Positions 26,374 to 36,482 of a stretch of DNA of 64,000 nt are shown piece after piece. Within the stretch, counting starts at the first letter, position 1. The number at the start of each line of letters is the position of its first letter. The DNA is taken from NCBI RefSeq assembly GCF_004349355.1, contig NZ_SMFK01000003.1:186001-250000 (forward strand). Reading direction: 5' to 3'. Under the pieces are notes generated by a model. It was not told the DNA's origin and made no database searches. It saw nothing but the letters and a program-made list of their open reading frames with translations. The translations under genes and the position numbers were made by a program. The DNA comes from Flavobacterium cellulosilyticum (lineage in GTDB: Bacteria; Bacteroidota; Bacteroidia; Flavobacteriales; Flavobacteriaceae).

Positions 26374-29300
26374 TTAGACAAAATCATCCATTTTAGTATA
26401 AATAATAAATTCATCATTGGTTTGATGACTTTATTTCTCATTATTTGGGGAGTTTGGAGTGCATCCAAATTGCCCATCGATGCAGTACCAGATATTACAA
26501 ACAATCAGGTACAAATCATTACGCTTTGCCCTACTTTGGCAGGACAAGAAGTAGAACAGTTAGTAACGTTTCCAATAGAACAAAGTATTGCAAATCTTCC
26601 TGATTTAGAAGAAACCAGAAGTATTTCCCGCTTTGGTTTATCGGTAATCACAGTCGTTTTTGATGATGATGTCAATATTTATTTTGCACGACAACTCATT
26701 AGTGAACGACTTAAGGAAGCCATTAGCCAAATACCTCAGGGCATCGGAACCCCAGAATTAGGTCCGGTAAGTACTGGGCTTGGCGAAGTGTATCAATACA
26801 TTTTACATCCAAAAAAAGGTAGTGAGAAGAAATACTCTGCTATGGACTTGCGTACGATGCAGGACTGGATAGTAGCGAGACAACTAAACGGCACACCCGG
26901 AATTGCCGAAATAAATAGTTTTGGTGGTAAACTAAAACAATATGAAGTTGGCGTTAACCCTAACCGCTTAAGAGCAATGGGTGTAACGATTCCCGAAATT
27001 TTTACAGCTTTAGAAAAAAACAATCAAAATACGGGTGGAGCTTACATTGACAAAAAACCAACTGCCTATTTTATTCGTGGTGTAGGTTTAGCCACTTCCC
27101 TAGAAGACGTTAAAAATATTGTTGTAAAAAGCAACCCAACTGGTGTTCCTATTTTCATAAAAGATGTTGCCGATGTACAATTTGGTAGTGCAGTACGATA
27201 TGGAGCTATGACCTATAACGGAAAAGTAGATGCAGTTGGTGGTATTGTTATGATGCTTAAAGGAGCTAATAGTAATGAAGTGGTACAAAGGATTAAAGAC
27301 AAAATGATCATAATACAAAAATCATTACCTGATGATGTAATCGTTGAACCATTTATAGATAGAAGTACATTTGTAAACCGTGCCATTTCTACAGTAGAAA
27401 AGAACCTAGTTGAAGGAGCATTAATTGTAATTTTCGTTTTGGTATTATTCCTTGGGAATTTACGAGCTGGGCTTATCGTAGCTTCTGCAATACCACTATC
27501 GATGTTATTTGCATTGGGTTTGATGAAAGTTTTTGGAGTAAGTGCTAACTTAATGAGTTTGGGGGCAATTGATTTTGGTTTAATTGTAGATGGTGCCGTA
27601 ATTATTGTGGAAGCCTCTTTGTATTTTCTGGAACACAATAAAAGCAAAACGAAACTCACTCAAATACAAATGGATGTTGCGGTTGAAAACAGTGCTAAAA
27701 AAATGATGAGTAGTGCTGCCTTTGGTCAAATTATCATTATGATCGTATACTTTCCTATCCTATCTTTAGTAGGTATCGAAGGAAAGATGTTTGGGCCAAT
27801 GGCAAAAACGGTTTCCTTTGCAATTATAGGCGCAATGATACTTTCATTAACCTACATTCCTATGATGAGTGCCTTGTTTTTACCGAAACACATCAGTCAT
27901 AAAAAGACGTTTTCTGATAAAATGATGGATTTTTTATATAGCAAATATAAACCACTTTTAGAAAAAGTGATTGCTATAAAATACAAAGTCGTTGGTATTA
28001 CTGTCGCTTTATTATTGGTTACATTTTTTATTTTTAGCAAAATGGGAGGTGAATTTATTCCCACATTAGCTGAAGGAGATTATGCTTTTGAATTTAAAAT
28101 GCCGATCGAAACTTCTTTATCCCAAAGTATTGAAACCTCGATGCAAGGCGCAAGAATTGTAAAACAATTCGATGAAGTAAAAATTGTAGTTGGTAAAACT
28201 GGCGCTGGAGAAGTACCTACAGATCCAATGCCGCCCGGAGCGACTGATATGATGATAATTCTGAAACCGCAAGACGAATGGAAATCAGGTAGGTCCTATG
28301 ATGAATTGGGTGATGCTATTGAAGAAAAATTAAGCGTGATTCCAGGGGTTTTTATTGAAAAAAGCCAACCTATTCAAATGCGTTTCAATGAATTAATGAC
28401 GGGAATCAAACAAGATGTTGCCATAAAAATATTTGGAGAAAACTTGGATAGTCTGTCCGTATATGCAAAAAAAGTAGAAAGTGTAATAACAAATATAAAA
28501 GGAGTTTCTTCTCCACAAGTAGAACAAGTGGCCGGATTACCACAAATAAACATTGAATATGACCGATTACGTATTGCAAATTATGGTTTAAACATTGAAG
28601 ACATTAACAGTATTGTAAGTACGGCTTTTGCAGGAAAAGCAGCAGGGGTTGTATACGAAGATGAACGAAAATTTGATTTGGTAGTGCGATTAGATAGTAC
28701 CTCAAGAAGAAGCATCGATGATGTGAATAATCTATTAATACCAATATCAACTGGAAACCAAATTCCCTTATCGCAAGTTGCGAAAGTAGACTTTAAACTA
28801 GGCCCTGCACAAATAAGCAGAGAAGCAGGAAAGCGCAGAATTGTTGTTGGCTTTAATGTACAAGACAGAGATGTGCAAAGTGTGGTACAAGAAATTCAAG
28901 CCAAATTAGCGAAAGATGTAAAATTACCTTCAGGTTATTATTTTACTTATGGTGGAACATTTGAAAATTTACAAAAAGCAACCAATCGTCTATTGATTGC
29001 CGTACCAATATCGTTACTGTTAATCTTTATGCTCTTGTATTTTACATTCAATTCTATGAAACAAGCAAGTTTGATATTTTCTGCAATCCCTATGAGTGCT
29101 ATAGGGGGCGTATTTGCTTTACTTCTTCGTGGAATGCCTTTTAGTATTTCTGCAGGGATTGGTTTTATCGCTTTATTTGGAGTAGCAGTATTAAACGGAA
29201 TTGTACTGGTAGGCACATTCAACCAACTCGAAAAAGAAGGTTGGGATGATGTTATAAAACGCGTTATCGAAGGGACAAAAATAAGATTGCGACCGGTATT

Positions 29301-30693
29301 AATGACAGCTACTGTGGCTTCATTAGGTTTTTTACCAATGGCATTATCGCACAGTGCAGGTGCCGAAGTACAAAAACCATTAGCAACTGTCGTAATTGGA
29401 GGATTGCTTTCAGCTACGTTTTTAACCTTATTTGTATTGCCTTTACTTTATATTATATTCAATACAAAAATGAATTTAAAAAGAAAACCAAAAGTGAAAT
29501 CAATTGTAACTATTTTAGTTATTGGATTGTTTCTTTCATTTACTAGTGGTCAAGCACAATCACGAAAATCCATTGATGAAGTTTTGAATCTAGGTTTAAA
29601 GGAAAATTTACAATACAATATCAATCAGTCCCAAATCTCAAAAAATCAGCTATTGATAAAAGGAAACAAGGAATTTCCTAAAACAGGCATTTTTGTAGAA
29701 AATGAAGATTTGCGTCCTTCTGATAAAACAGGTGTTTGGAAAATTGGCTTGCAACAAAGTTTCTATATGCCGCAAGTAAATCAATCCAAGAAAAATTATT
29801 ACAAAGAGCAAACTAAATATTTTGAAATAAATAAAGATGCAATAAATACAGAACTGAAAAAGAATATCCGTTCTGTATACTATCAATTATGGTATTTACA
29901 GGACAAGACAGCTTTGTATCAACGATTAGACACTATTTATATTGGTTTGTTAAAAACAACTGTCTTAAAAGTAAAAACTGGAGAAAGTGCCGGTATCGAA
30001 AAAATTTCGGCTAATGTAAAACTAAAGGAAATTGAAACAAATATCACTCAACTTAAAAAAGAAATGCTGGTACAGCAACAAGTATTGATGCAATTGTTGA
30101 ATAATTCCGAAATAATTTTACCACTGGATAACTCTTTAGAAAAATTAGAATATAGTTTACAAAGTACATCAGAAAACCATCCGAATCTTCTTTTATTACA
30201 GCAAAATGTAGCTATTGCCAATAGTGAAATCGCAATCCAAAAAAGTAATCGCTTGCCAGAGTTTTCTGGTCGTGTTTTTTCACAAAAATTATATGGTGTT
30301 GAAGATCCATATACTGGTTTTTCATTTTCAACTTCATTCCCAATATTTGGAAGTGGCGCCAATAGAAATAAAATAAGAGCGGCTAAAACCGAAAAAGAAG
30401 TACAAGAACAAAAGTTGCAATATCAAACGCAAATACTAAAATCTTCTTTAATGCAACACCAGACTGAAGTCGAAAAAAGCATTTCGGGTTTGCAATTTTA
30501 CGAAACTTCGGGATTACATCAAGCAGAAGAAATTATTAAAGCAGCTAACCAATCCTATCAAGCAGGAGAAATTAGTTATTCAGACCTCTCTTTGTATTTA
30601 AGCCAAGCTATTGAAATTCGAAAAAATTATTTAGACAATTTAAATGCGTACAATCAAGCGATTATAGAATACAATTATTTTACAAACAAATAA
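26371..30693 (+). CDS. czcA: CzcA-type heavy-metal RND pump fused to a TolC-like domain, second copy
   Basis: 1440 residues from a GTG start; the first residues (LDKIIHFSINNKFIIGL) align with the ATG-started copy at 14256, which confirms the start. It has KLPIDAVPDITNNQVQ, TM4 GAIDFGLIVDGAVIIVEA with D401, D407 and E414, and ends in a TolC-like domain after a signal-like stretch ending SGQAQ near residue 1060. The TM4 pattern again indicates divalent cations. The TolC part is much less like the first copy than the pump part, suggesting different adaptors. czcB follows 9 bases later. Confidence 0.9.
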   Translation: MLDKIIHFSINNKFIIGLMTLFLIIWGVWSASKLPIDAVPDITNNQVQIITLCPTLAGQEVEQLVTFPIEQSIANLPDLEETRSISRFGLSVITVVFDDDVNIYFARQLISERLKEAISQIPQGIGTPELGPVSTGLGEVYQYILHPKKGSEKKYSAMDLRTMQDWIVARQLNGTPGIAEINSFGGKLKQYEVGVNPNRLRAMGVTIPEIFTALEKNNQNTGGAYIDKKPTAYFIRGVGLATSLEDVKNIVVKSNPTGVPIFIKDVADVQFGSAVRYGAMTYNGKVDAVGGIVMMLKGANSNEVVQRIKDKMIIIQKSLPDDVIVEPFIDRSTFVNRAISTVEKNLVEGALIVIFVLVLFLGNLRAGLIVASAIPLSMLFALGLMKVFGVSANLMSLGAIDFGLIVDGAVIIVEASLYFLEHNKSKTKLTQIQMDVAVENSAKKMMSSAAFGQIIIMIVYFPILSLVGIEGKMFGPMAKTVSFAIIGAMILSLTYIPMMSALFLPKHISHKKTFSDKMMDFLYSKYKPLLEKVIAIKYKVVGITVALLLVTFFIFSKMGGEFIPTLAEGDYAFEFKMPIETSLSQSIETSMQGARIVKQFDEVKIVVGKTGAGEVPTDPMPPGATDMMIILKPQDEWKSGRSYDELGDAIEEKLSVIPGVFIEKSQPIQMRFNELMTGIKQDVAIKIFGENLDSLSVYAKKVESVITNIKGVSSPQVEQVAGLPQINIEYDRLRIANYGLNIEDINSIVSTAFAGKAAGVVYEDERKFDLVVRLDSTSRRSIDDVNNLLIPISTGNQIPLSQVAKVDFKLGPAQISREAGKRRIVVGFNVQDRDVQSVVQEIQAKLAKDVKLPSGYYFTYGGTFENLQKATNRLLIAVPISLLLIFMLLYFTFNSMKQASLIFSAIPMSAIGGVFALLLRGMPFSISAGIGFIALFGVAVLNGIVLVGTFNQLEKEGWDDVIKRVIEGTKIRLRPVLMTATVASLGFLPMALSHSAGAEVQKPLATVVIGGLLSATFLTLFVLPLLYIIFNTKMNLKRKPKVKSIVTILVIGLFLSFTSGQAQSRKSIDEVLNLGLKENLQYNINQSQISKNQLLIKGNKEFPKTGIFVENEDLRPSDKTGVWKIGLQQSFYMPQVNQSKKNYYKEQTKYFEINKDAINTELKKNIRSVYYQLWYLQDKTALYQRLDTIYIGLLKTTVLKVKTGESAGIEKISANVKLKEIETNITQLKKEMLVQQQVLMQLLNNSEIILPLDNSLEKLEYSLQSTSENHPNLLLLQQNVAIANSEIAIQKSNRLPEFSGRVFSQKLYGVEDPYTGFSFSTSFPIFGSGANRNKIRAAKTEKEVQEQKLQYQTQILKSSLMQHQTEVEKSISGLQFYETSGLHQAEEIIKAANQSYQAGEISYSDLSLYLSQAIEIRKNYLDNLNAYNQAIIEYNYFTNK

Positions 30694-30702
30694 AAATAAA
30701 AA

Positions 30703-31980
30703 ATGAAAACTTTTAAAATAAAACATAAGAATTACTTGTTGCCATTTGCTTATAGTTTACTACTTATGGCATTTTTCACTACTTTAATTGCTTGCGGCAA
30801 TAAGGAAAAAACAGAAAACATTGAAAATCCAAAAGTTGAAAGCAAAGAAGCTGAATCTACAATTGCTTCACTATCAGTCGAACAGATAAAAACAGTAGAT
30901 ATACAATATGGAAATATTGAACAAAAGCAATTATCGGCAACTCTCAAAGTCAATGGCGCATTACGTGTTCCTAATAATTATAAAGCCAATGTAACTTCGT
31001 TGTATGGTGGCGTTATAAAAACTATAAATGTACAATTGGGCGATTTTGTAAAGAAAGGACAAGTAATAGCTACAATTGCTAATCCACAATTCATACAATT
31101 GCAGGAAGAGTATTTAAGTACTACCAGTAAAATAATATTTTCTGAACAAGAAGTAGCAAGACAAAAAGAGCTAAACGAAGGAAATGCAGGAGCATTAAAA
31201 AATTACCAGAGTGCTAATGCAGAACTAAAATCAATGCGAACTCGCAGAGCTTCGTTACAACAACAAATCCAATTAATGGGTATCAATCCTAATAGTTTAA
31301 ATAATAGTAATTTGCGTTCGGCATTGTCGGTTACAAGCCCTATTAGTGGCACTATCAGTAATGTGTATTCTAATATTGGAAGCTATGTTGATGTTTCTTC
31401 ACCTCTTGCCGAAATTGTAGATAATTCTCAATTACATTTAGATTTAAACATATTCGAAAAAGATTTGCCATTGATAAAAATAGGACAAATAATCCATTTT
31501 AGAATAACTAATAATTCGGGAGAAGATTATAATGCTAAAGTATATTCAATAGGTGCAGCATTCGAGAATGAAAGCAAAAGTATACCAATTCACGCCACTG
31601 TTCAAGGCAATAAATCAGGATTAATAGACGGGATGAATATAACCGCCATTGTAAGTTTAAATGATGTTACAACAACTGCTATTCCAAACGAGGCTATTGT
31701 GAGCACAGATGGCAAAGACTATATTTTTGTTGTTATCAACAAACAGGCAGAAAAGGAAAAACCCGAAGGTGCTAAAGTAAAAAACGAAAACATAGCAAAA
31801 AGTAAGGTAAAAGAACCTGAAAATGTCAATTTTGAAAAAATTGAAGTTGCAAAAGGCGTTTCTAATATGGGATACACTGCAATAACATTAGTAAAAGATA
31901 TTCCTGCTAATGCAAAAATTGTAATCAAAGGTGCATTCTTTGTAAATGCAAAATTGACAAATAAAGGAGAAGAAGAATAA
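30703..31980 (+). CDS. czcB: RND periplasmic adaptor (CzcB/CusB type), second copy
   Basis: 425 residues with a lipoprotein leader (FTTLIACGN). Adaptor parts are clear: NVTSLYGGVIKTINVQLGDF, the coiled-coil hairpin LQEEYLSTTSKIIFSEQEVARQKEL, VTSPISGTISNVYSNIGSYV and DGMNITAIVSL. A Lys/Glu-rich insert of about 35 residues (QAEKEKPEGAKVKNENIAKS) near residue 350 is absent from the first copy. It works with the CzcA-TolC fusion upstream. Confidence 0.88.
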   Translation: MKTFKIKHKNYLLPFAYSLLLMAFFTTLIACGNKEKTENIENPKVESKEAESTIASLSVEQIKTVDIQYGNIEQKQLSATLKVNGALRVPNNYKANVTSLYGGVIKTINVQLGDFVKKGQVIATIANPQFIQLQEEYLSTTSKIIFSEQEVARQKELNEGNAGALKNYQSANAELKSMRTRRASLQQQIQLMGINPNSLNNSNLRSALSVTSPISGTISNVYSNIGSYVDVSSPLAEIVDNSQLHLDLNIFEKDLPLIKIGQIIHFRITNNSGEDYNAKVYSIGAAFENESKSIPIHATVQGNKSGLIDGMNITAIVSLNDVTTTAIPNEAIVSTDGKDYIFVVINKQAEKEKPEGAKVKNENIAKSKVKEPENVNFEKIEVAKGVSNMGYTAITLVKDIPANAKIVIKGAFFVNAKLTNKGEEE

Positions 31981-32002
31981 AAAATTTTTATATGTATTAA
32001 CT

Positions 32003-32045
32003 CCTGTGATCTCTACCCTAAAAAATAGAGATTACAGGATTATTT
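32003..32045 (+). terminator. Terminator of the second czc operon
   Basis: CCTGTGATCTCTA (32003-32015) pairs with TAGAGATTACAGG (32026-32038), 13 bp with one G-U pair and a 10-base loop. ATTATTT follows, so termination is likely but the T-run is weak. Confidence 0.7.
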
Positions 32046-32197
32046 AACACTTTAATTTTAAAAAATATTATTTAGTACTTTACATTGGGCAGGTCTTTTT
32101 GGGAAAATAACGGTAATAGACTTAGACGAAAACCATTAAAAAATTATAGCCTATAATAATCTACTTTTTAAAAACACTTAATTTATATAAATTAATA

Positions 32198-32665
32198 ATG
32201 GATATAAATGCGGAATTAATTATAGTTTCAAAACTTATCATTTCCTTTTTTTTAGGTGCTTTCATAGGTTTTGATAGAGAAAAACACGGTCGGGATGCTG
32301 GAATTAGGACTTATGCAGCCGTTTGTATTGGAGCAACTTTATTTACAGCTATCGCAGCACACTTAGTCAACAATCAAGGAGAGACTTTAAGAGTAATAGC
32401 AAATATTATTACAGGTATTGGTTTTCTTGGTGCGGGAATTATTTATCGTAACAACAGTGTAGGAACATCTCATGGGTTAACAACTGCTGCTACAATTTGG
32501 TGCACTTCAGCAGTAGGTGTTGCAGTGGGATTAAATATGTTCATAATTGCTATAGTCGCATCATTAGCCTTATATTTTTTACTTTCATTACATCACCAAA
32601 AATGGTATTTAAAATGGAAGCAAAAAATGGTACATGAGTACGTAAAAGAAAATGACGATAATTAA
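32198..32665 (+). CDS. MgtC/SapB family membrane protein
   Basis: 155 residues, four spans. FFLGAFIGFDREKHGRDAGIRTYAAVCIGA and GIGFLGAGIIYRNN followed by GLTTAATIWCTSAVGVAVG are the family hallmarks. MgtC proteins aid growth at low magnesium and affect the F-ATPase in pathogens; this is the short form without the C-terminal ACT-like domain. It ends with a basic tail (QKWYLKWKQKMVHEYVKEN). It lies between the second czc operon and the bestrophin/ZntA genes, fitting an ion-balance role. Confidence 0.85.
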   Translation: MDINAELIIVSKLIISFFLGAFIGFDREKHGRDAGIRTYAAVCIGATLFTAIAAHLVNNQGETLRVIANIITGIGFLGAGIIYRNNSVGTSHGLTTAATIWCTSAVGVAVGLNMFIIAIVASLALYFLLSLHHQKWYLKWKQKMVHEYVKENDDN

Positions 32666-32917
32666 ACATAACTATTATTTCACCTTAAAACTCTACTTCT
32701 ACTAATGCTTAAACTATAAATTCATTTAAAAAAAAGAATATACTCATACTAGTAATTAGCTCTCAATAAATTATGACCTGTTAAAAGGAAAAAATGAAAT
32801 TTGAATACTAGAAAAAATCAATGTTTTTGATTAAGATTTACAACAACTAATAAGAGAAATTAAATAACTAATGAATTCATAGTAAAATAATTTCTATAAA
32901 CTTTAAAAATATTAATT

Positions 32918-33310
32918 ATGCTACAACTTTTAGATTTTACAGGTAAAAATATCATAGCTACAAGAGCTAATGATTTATTAGGCCTTAGAGATTATGAAAA
33001 AATACACCCATTCATTCATAATATAATAGGTACTGGAGAAAAAGTTCGATGGTACTTTGAAATGGATGATGGTTCTATTTCTAATTCAACTGGCTTTTGG
33101 GAAGACGGTATACTAGAATTTAATTATGGAAAAATGAATTTTAAACATACTACAGATATAGAAAAAATTGCTTTAGTAGGTACAAAAAAATGGGAAAACT
33201 GTATGCGTTCAATTATGAAACCATTTACAAAAGCAACAGTGATGTATTTTGACTTGCCTGACAGAGAAAAAGCAAAAGAATGGATTATAAATTCAGATGA
33301 AGATTTTTAA
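32918..33310 (+). CDS. SpoIIAA-like (STAS/SEC14 fold) protein
   Basis: 130 residues, soluble. YEKIHPFIHNIIGTGEKVRW, NFKHTTDIEKIALVGTKKW and MKPFTKATVMYFDLPDREKAKEWI follow the SpoIIAA-like family (PF11964, from memory) closely, including the Phe-Asp/Glu-Lys-Ile-Ala core. The fold resembles anti-sigma antagonists and lipid-binding SEC14 domains; cell role unknown. No partner sigma-factor genes are nearby. About 250 AT-rich bases without a gene precede it. Confidence 0.75.
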   Translation: MLQLLDFTGKNIIATRANDLLGLRDYEKIHPFIHNIIGTGEKVRWYFEMDDGSISNSTGFWEDGILEFNYGKMNFKHTTDIEKIALVGTKKWENCMRSIMKPFTKATVMYFDLPDREKAKEWIINSDEDF

Positions 33311-33380
33311 TTTTTTTTAAAAATATTAAATTAAAAATCTATTTACTACATAAAAAATTATAAACACAATAATAAATAGT

Positions 33381-34268
33381 ATGCTTGTTAAAAATAATTA
33401 TAATTCGATTTTATATTTTTTAAAATATATGTGGTTTGATATTTTAATCATAATAATATATGCAATTATTGTTGGGACTATAGATCATAACACATTTCTT
33501 AAAAAAATATCAATTCCGTTACCAATAACAGCTATTACAGGAACAATTGTATCTTTATTGTTAGCATTTCGAACTGCACAATCTTATGATCGCTGGTGGG
33601 AGGCAAGAAAAATATGGGGTGAAATCGTCAACGATTCAAGAACTCTCATCAGACAAATAAAACAATTTCTACCAAATACTGATAGCGATAAAGAACTTAT
33701 AGACTTTGCTGAAAGACAAATTATATGGTGTTATGCCTTATCAGATAGCCTACGAAAAAAACAATTTTCAACAATTGTTTCTTTATATTTAGAAAAGAAT
33801 AAAATAAAAGCTAATAACATCCCTGCAAAATTACTAAACGTACATTGTGAACAGTTAGCTTCACTAGCAACAAAATTTAACTTAAATGATAATAAGCAAG
33901 TACAGATTGACACGACAATTTCAAGATTAAATGATGCAATGGGAAAATGTGAACGAATTAAAAATACAGTTTTTCCAAAATCATACAGTCTACTAATTCA
34001 CTTTCTTATATATGTTCTTGCATCTATATTACCATTTGGCTTGGATGATAATTATCCTGTTCTCGAAATTTTCTTAACTATAATTATTCCGTTATTATTA
34101 ATTGCAGTAGAACAAACAGCAATTATTATGCAAGACCCCTTTGAAAATCAACCTACAGATATACCAATGACTACGCTATGCGAGGTGATAGAAAATAACA
34201 TTTCAGAAATTATTAGCAATAAAGCTATTGAACCTCCTAAAAATACTAATACTTATTATTTAAAATAA
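33381..34268 (+). CDS. Bestrophin family anion channel
   Basis: 295 residues with four spans. ITGTIVSLLLAFRTAQSYDRWWEARKIWGEIVNDSR (read as two parts, residues about 50-90) is the bestrophin signature, and the C-terminal part has LPFGLDD and QDPFENQPTDIPM. Bacterial bestrophins are pentameric ion channels in the inner membrane. The gene ends 5 bases before the ZntA-like ATPase, so charge balance for metal export is a reasonable inference. Confidence 0.88.
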   Translation: MLVKNNYNSILYFLKYMWFDILIIIIYAIIVGTIDHNTFLKKISIPLPITAITGTIVSLLLAFRTAQSYDRWWEARKIWGEIVNDSRTLIRQIKQFLPNTDSDKELIDFAERQIIWCYALSDSLRKKQFSTIVSLYLEKNKIKANNIPAKLLNVHCEQLASLATKFNLNDNKQVQIDTTISRLNDAMGKCERIKNTVFPKSYSLLIHFLIYVLASILPFGLDDNYPVLEIFLTIIIPLLLIAVEQTAIIMQDPFENQPTDIPMTTLCEVIENNISEIISNKAIEPPKNTNTYYLK

Positions 34269-34273
34269 AACAT

Positions 34274-36307
34274 ATGAAAAATACTGAATCACAACACCAC
34301 CACAAATATGATGCAAACGGCAAACAGCTTTGCTGCACATTAGAAGAAAAAATAAATAGAATAACCGATAACCAAGCAGGATGTTGCACCGTTGACTATA
34401 AATCTGAACATGCTGATGATGATGGACACGACCATTCAGGAGACGACCGCACTACATTTCAAATGTTCTTGCCAGCTATAATAAGTTTTATATTTTTAAT
34501 TGTTGCAATTGGTTTAGACAACTATTTTACAGCAACTTGGTTTACTGGTTATGTAAGCTTATCCTGGTACTTAATAGCCTACTTATTAGTAGGTTACCCA
34601 GTACTAAAAGAAGCGTATGAAAGTATCCGGAAAGGAGAAATATTTTCAGAGTTTTTTCTAATGGGTATTGCTACCATTGGAGCTTTTGCCATTGGCGAAT
34701 ATGCAGAAGGTGTTGCAGTAATGTTATTTTATGCTATTGGCGAAATTTTTCAAACATTGGCAGTTCAAAGAGCTAAAAAGAACATCAAATCGCTGTTAGA
34801 TCAAAGACCCGATACAGCAACAGTAATGGAGGGAGAAAATGCCGTTTCTAAAAAAGCGTCAGAAATTACTATTGGAGAAATTATCCAATTAAGACCTGGT
34901 GAAAAATTAGCTTTAGACGGAAAATTACTTTCAGACAATGCTTCATTAAATACAGCAGCTTTAACAGGAGAAAGTAAACCGGATACCAAACAAAAAGGTG
35001 AAATTGTACTTGCAGGTATGATTAATCTTAATACCGTTGTATTAGTGGAAGTTACTACAGCATACACAGACAGCAAATTGTCCAAAATATTACAAATGGT
35101 TCAGGATGCAACGGCTAAAAAAGCACCAACCGAATTATTCATTAGAAAATTCGCCAAAATATATACTCCAATAGTCGTAGTATTGGCAATAGGAATTTGT
35201 TTACTCCCAATGCTATTTGTCGAAAACTATAATTTCAACGATTGGTTATACAGGGCATTAATTTTCTTAGTTATCTCCTGTCCTTGTGCGTTGGTTATTT
35301 CCATTCCATTAGGCTATTTCGGTGGTATTGGAGCAGCAAGCAAAAATGGAATTTTATTCAAAGGGTCTAATTTTCTTGATATAATGGCAACTATTAAAGT
35401 AGTCGTTATGGACAAAACAGGAACATTGACCAAAGGCGTTTTTAAAGTTCAAAAAGTAGTTGCTGTAGGTATTCCTGAAGCCGATATAGTAAAATATACA
35501 GCAGCACTCGAAACCAAATCAACACATCCCGTTGGAACGGCTATTATAGAATATGCAAAAGGCTCAGAAAAAAAGGTAAAAGTAACTGATGTAGAAGAAA
35601 TTGCAGGACACGGACTAAAAGGAAAAGTGGATGGTTATGAAATCTTGGCAGGAAATGTAAAACTGATGAAAAAATTCAATATCAGTTATGATGCCGGAAT
35701 CGATAATACCCCTTTTACGATTATCGTCATTGCCATCAATCAAAAATATGCCGGCTACTTTTTGATTGCCGATGAAATTAAGGAAGATGCGAAAGAAGCT
35801 ATAGAAAGTTTACACAAAATAAACGTCAAGACAGTAATGCTTTCAGGTGATAAACAAGCAGTTGTTGATGCTGTTGCCAAAGAACTAAACATTGACCAGG
35901 CTTTCGGGGATTTATTACCTGAGCACAAAGTTCAGAAGGTAGAAGCACTCAAAAAAGAACATCTACACATTGCTTTTGTTGGCGATGGGGTAAATGATGC
36001 GCCAGTGGTCGCCCTTGCCGATGCCGGAATTGCAATGGGTGGTTTAGGAAGTGATGCCACCATCGAAACTGCCGACATTGTAATTCAAAACGACCAGCCT
36101 ACTAAGATTTTTACAGCAATAAATATTGGTAAAAAGACCAAACAAATTGTGTATCAAAATATTGGTTTAGCATTTGCAGTAAAAGCAATTGTTCTTGTTC
36201 TTGGCGCTGGCGGTTTAGCTACTATGTGGGAAGCCGTTTTTGCTGATGTTGGAGTGGCTTTACTGGCGATTTTGAATGCCGTTAGAATTCAGAGGATGAA
36301 GTTTTAA
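34274..36307 (+). CDS. zntA: Zn/Cd/Pb-exporting P1B-type ATPase (ZntA/CadA like)
   Basis: 677 residues. The N-terminus is a short metal tail (QHHHKYD, QLCCTLEEK, AGCCTVDY, DDDGHDHSGDD) rather than a folded HMA domain. Then TGES, SCPCALVISIP with C336-P337-C338, DKTGTLT with D380, THPVG with H418, and GDGVNDAP. CPC with a His/Cys tail indicates Zn(II)/Cd(II)/Pb(II) export. Compare the SPA-motif ATPase at 18593. Terminated by the hairpin at 36328. Confidence 0.9.
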   Translation: MKNTESQHHHKYDANGKQLCCTLEEKINRITDNQAGCCTVDYKSEHADDDGHDHSGDDRTTFQMFLPAIISFIFLIVAIGLDNYFTATWFTGYVSLSWYLIAYLLVGYPVLKEAYESIRKGEIFSEFFLMGIATIGAFAIGEYAEGVAVMLFYAIGEIFQTLAVQRAKKNIKSLLDQRPDTATVMEGENAVSKKASEITIGEIIQLRPGEKLALDGKLLSDNASLNTAALTGESKPDTKQKGEIVLAGMINLNTVVLVEVTTAYTDSKLSKILQMVQDATAKKAPTELFIRKFAKIYTPIVVVLAIGICLLPMLFVENYNFNDWLYRALIFLVISCPCALVISIPLGYFGGIGAASKNGILFKGSNFLDIMATIKVVVMDKTGTLTKGVFKVQKVVAVGIPEADIVKYTAALETKSTHPVGTAIIEYAKGSEKKVKVTDVEEIAGHGLKGKVDGYEILAGNVKLMKKFNISYDAGIDNTPFTIIVIAINQKYAGYFLIADEIKEDAKEAIESLHKINVKTVMLSGDKQAVVDAVAKELNIDQAFGDLLPEHKVQKVEALKKEHLHIAFVGDGVNDAPVVALADAGIAMGGLGSDATIETADIVIQNDQPTKIFTAINIGKKTKQIVYQNIGLAFAVKAIVLVLGAGGLATMWEAVFADVGVALLAILNAVRIQRMKF

Positions 36308-36327
36308 AGTTAGTTATTCAATTCAAA

Positions 36328-36364
36328 AAAGGATGTTTGTTGAAAATACGAGCATCCTTTTCTC
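36328..36364 (+). terminator. Terminator of the zntA gene
   Basis: AAAGGATG (36328-36335) pairs with CATCCTTT (36353-36360); with G-U pairs the stem extends to 13 bp around TGAAAAT. Related in sequence to the hairpins at 21750 and 37300. Confidence 0.75.
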
Positions 36365-36404
36365 GTAAGAAACACTTGCTAATGAATCTGTTGAGAAATC
36401 ATTC

Positions 36405-36482
36405 AGACCTCCTACTATTTCCTGAAATAAATTCCTACATTGGTAATCTAATAAAAGTGACACCAATTTCATTGTTTTAGCC
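36405..36482 (+). repeat. Direct repeat, left copy, flanking the methyltransferase
   Basis: 78 bases matching 37372-37449 at 68 of 78 positions with no gap, including the shared run ACATTGGTAATCTAATAAAA. In this copy the inverted repeat (ACATTGGT / ACCAAT) is imperfect. Similarity continues leftward through the terminator hairpins at 36328 and 37300, so the duplicated unit is about 170 bases. Confidence 0.85.

Noticed and set aside
27213..27659. 148-codon minus-strand frame within the second czcA
   Set aside because: It is antisense to conserved pump motifs; openness follows from the codon use of the real gene.
32080..32160. Short TTG-started frame after a CTTTACA box
   Set aside because: It looks like the four leaderless sites at first, but the spacing differs and the encoded 24 residues have no leader or motif.
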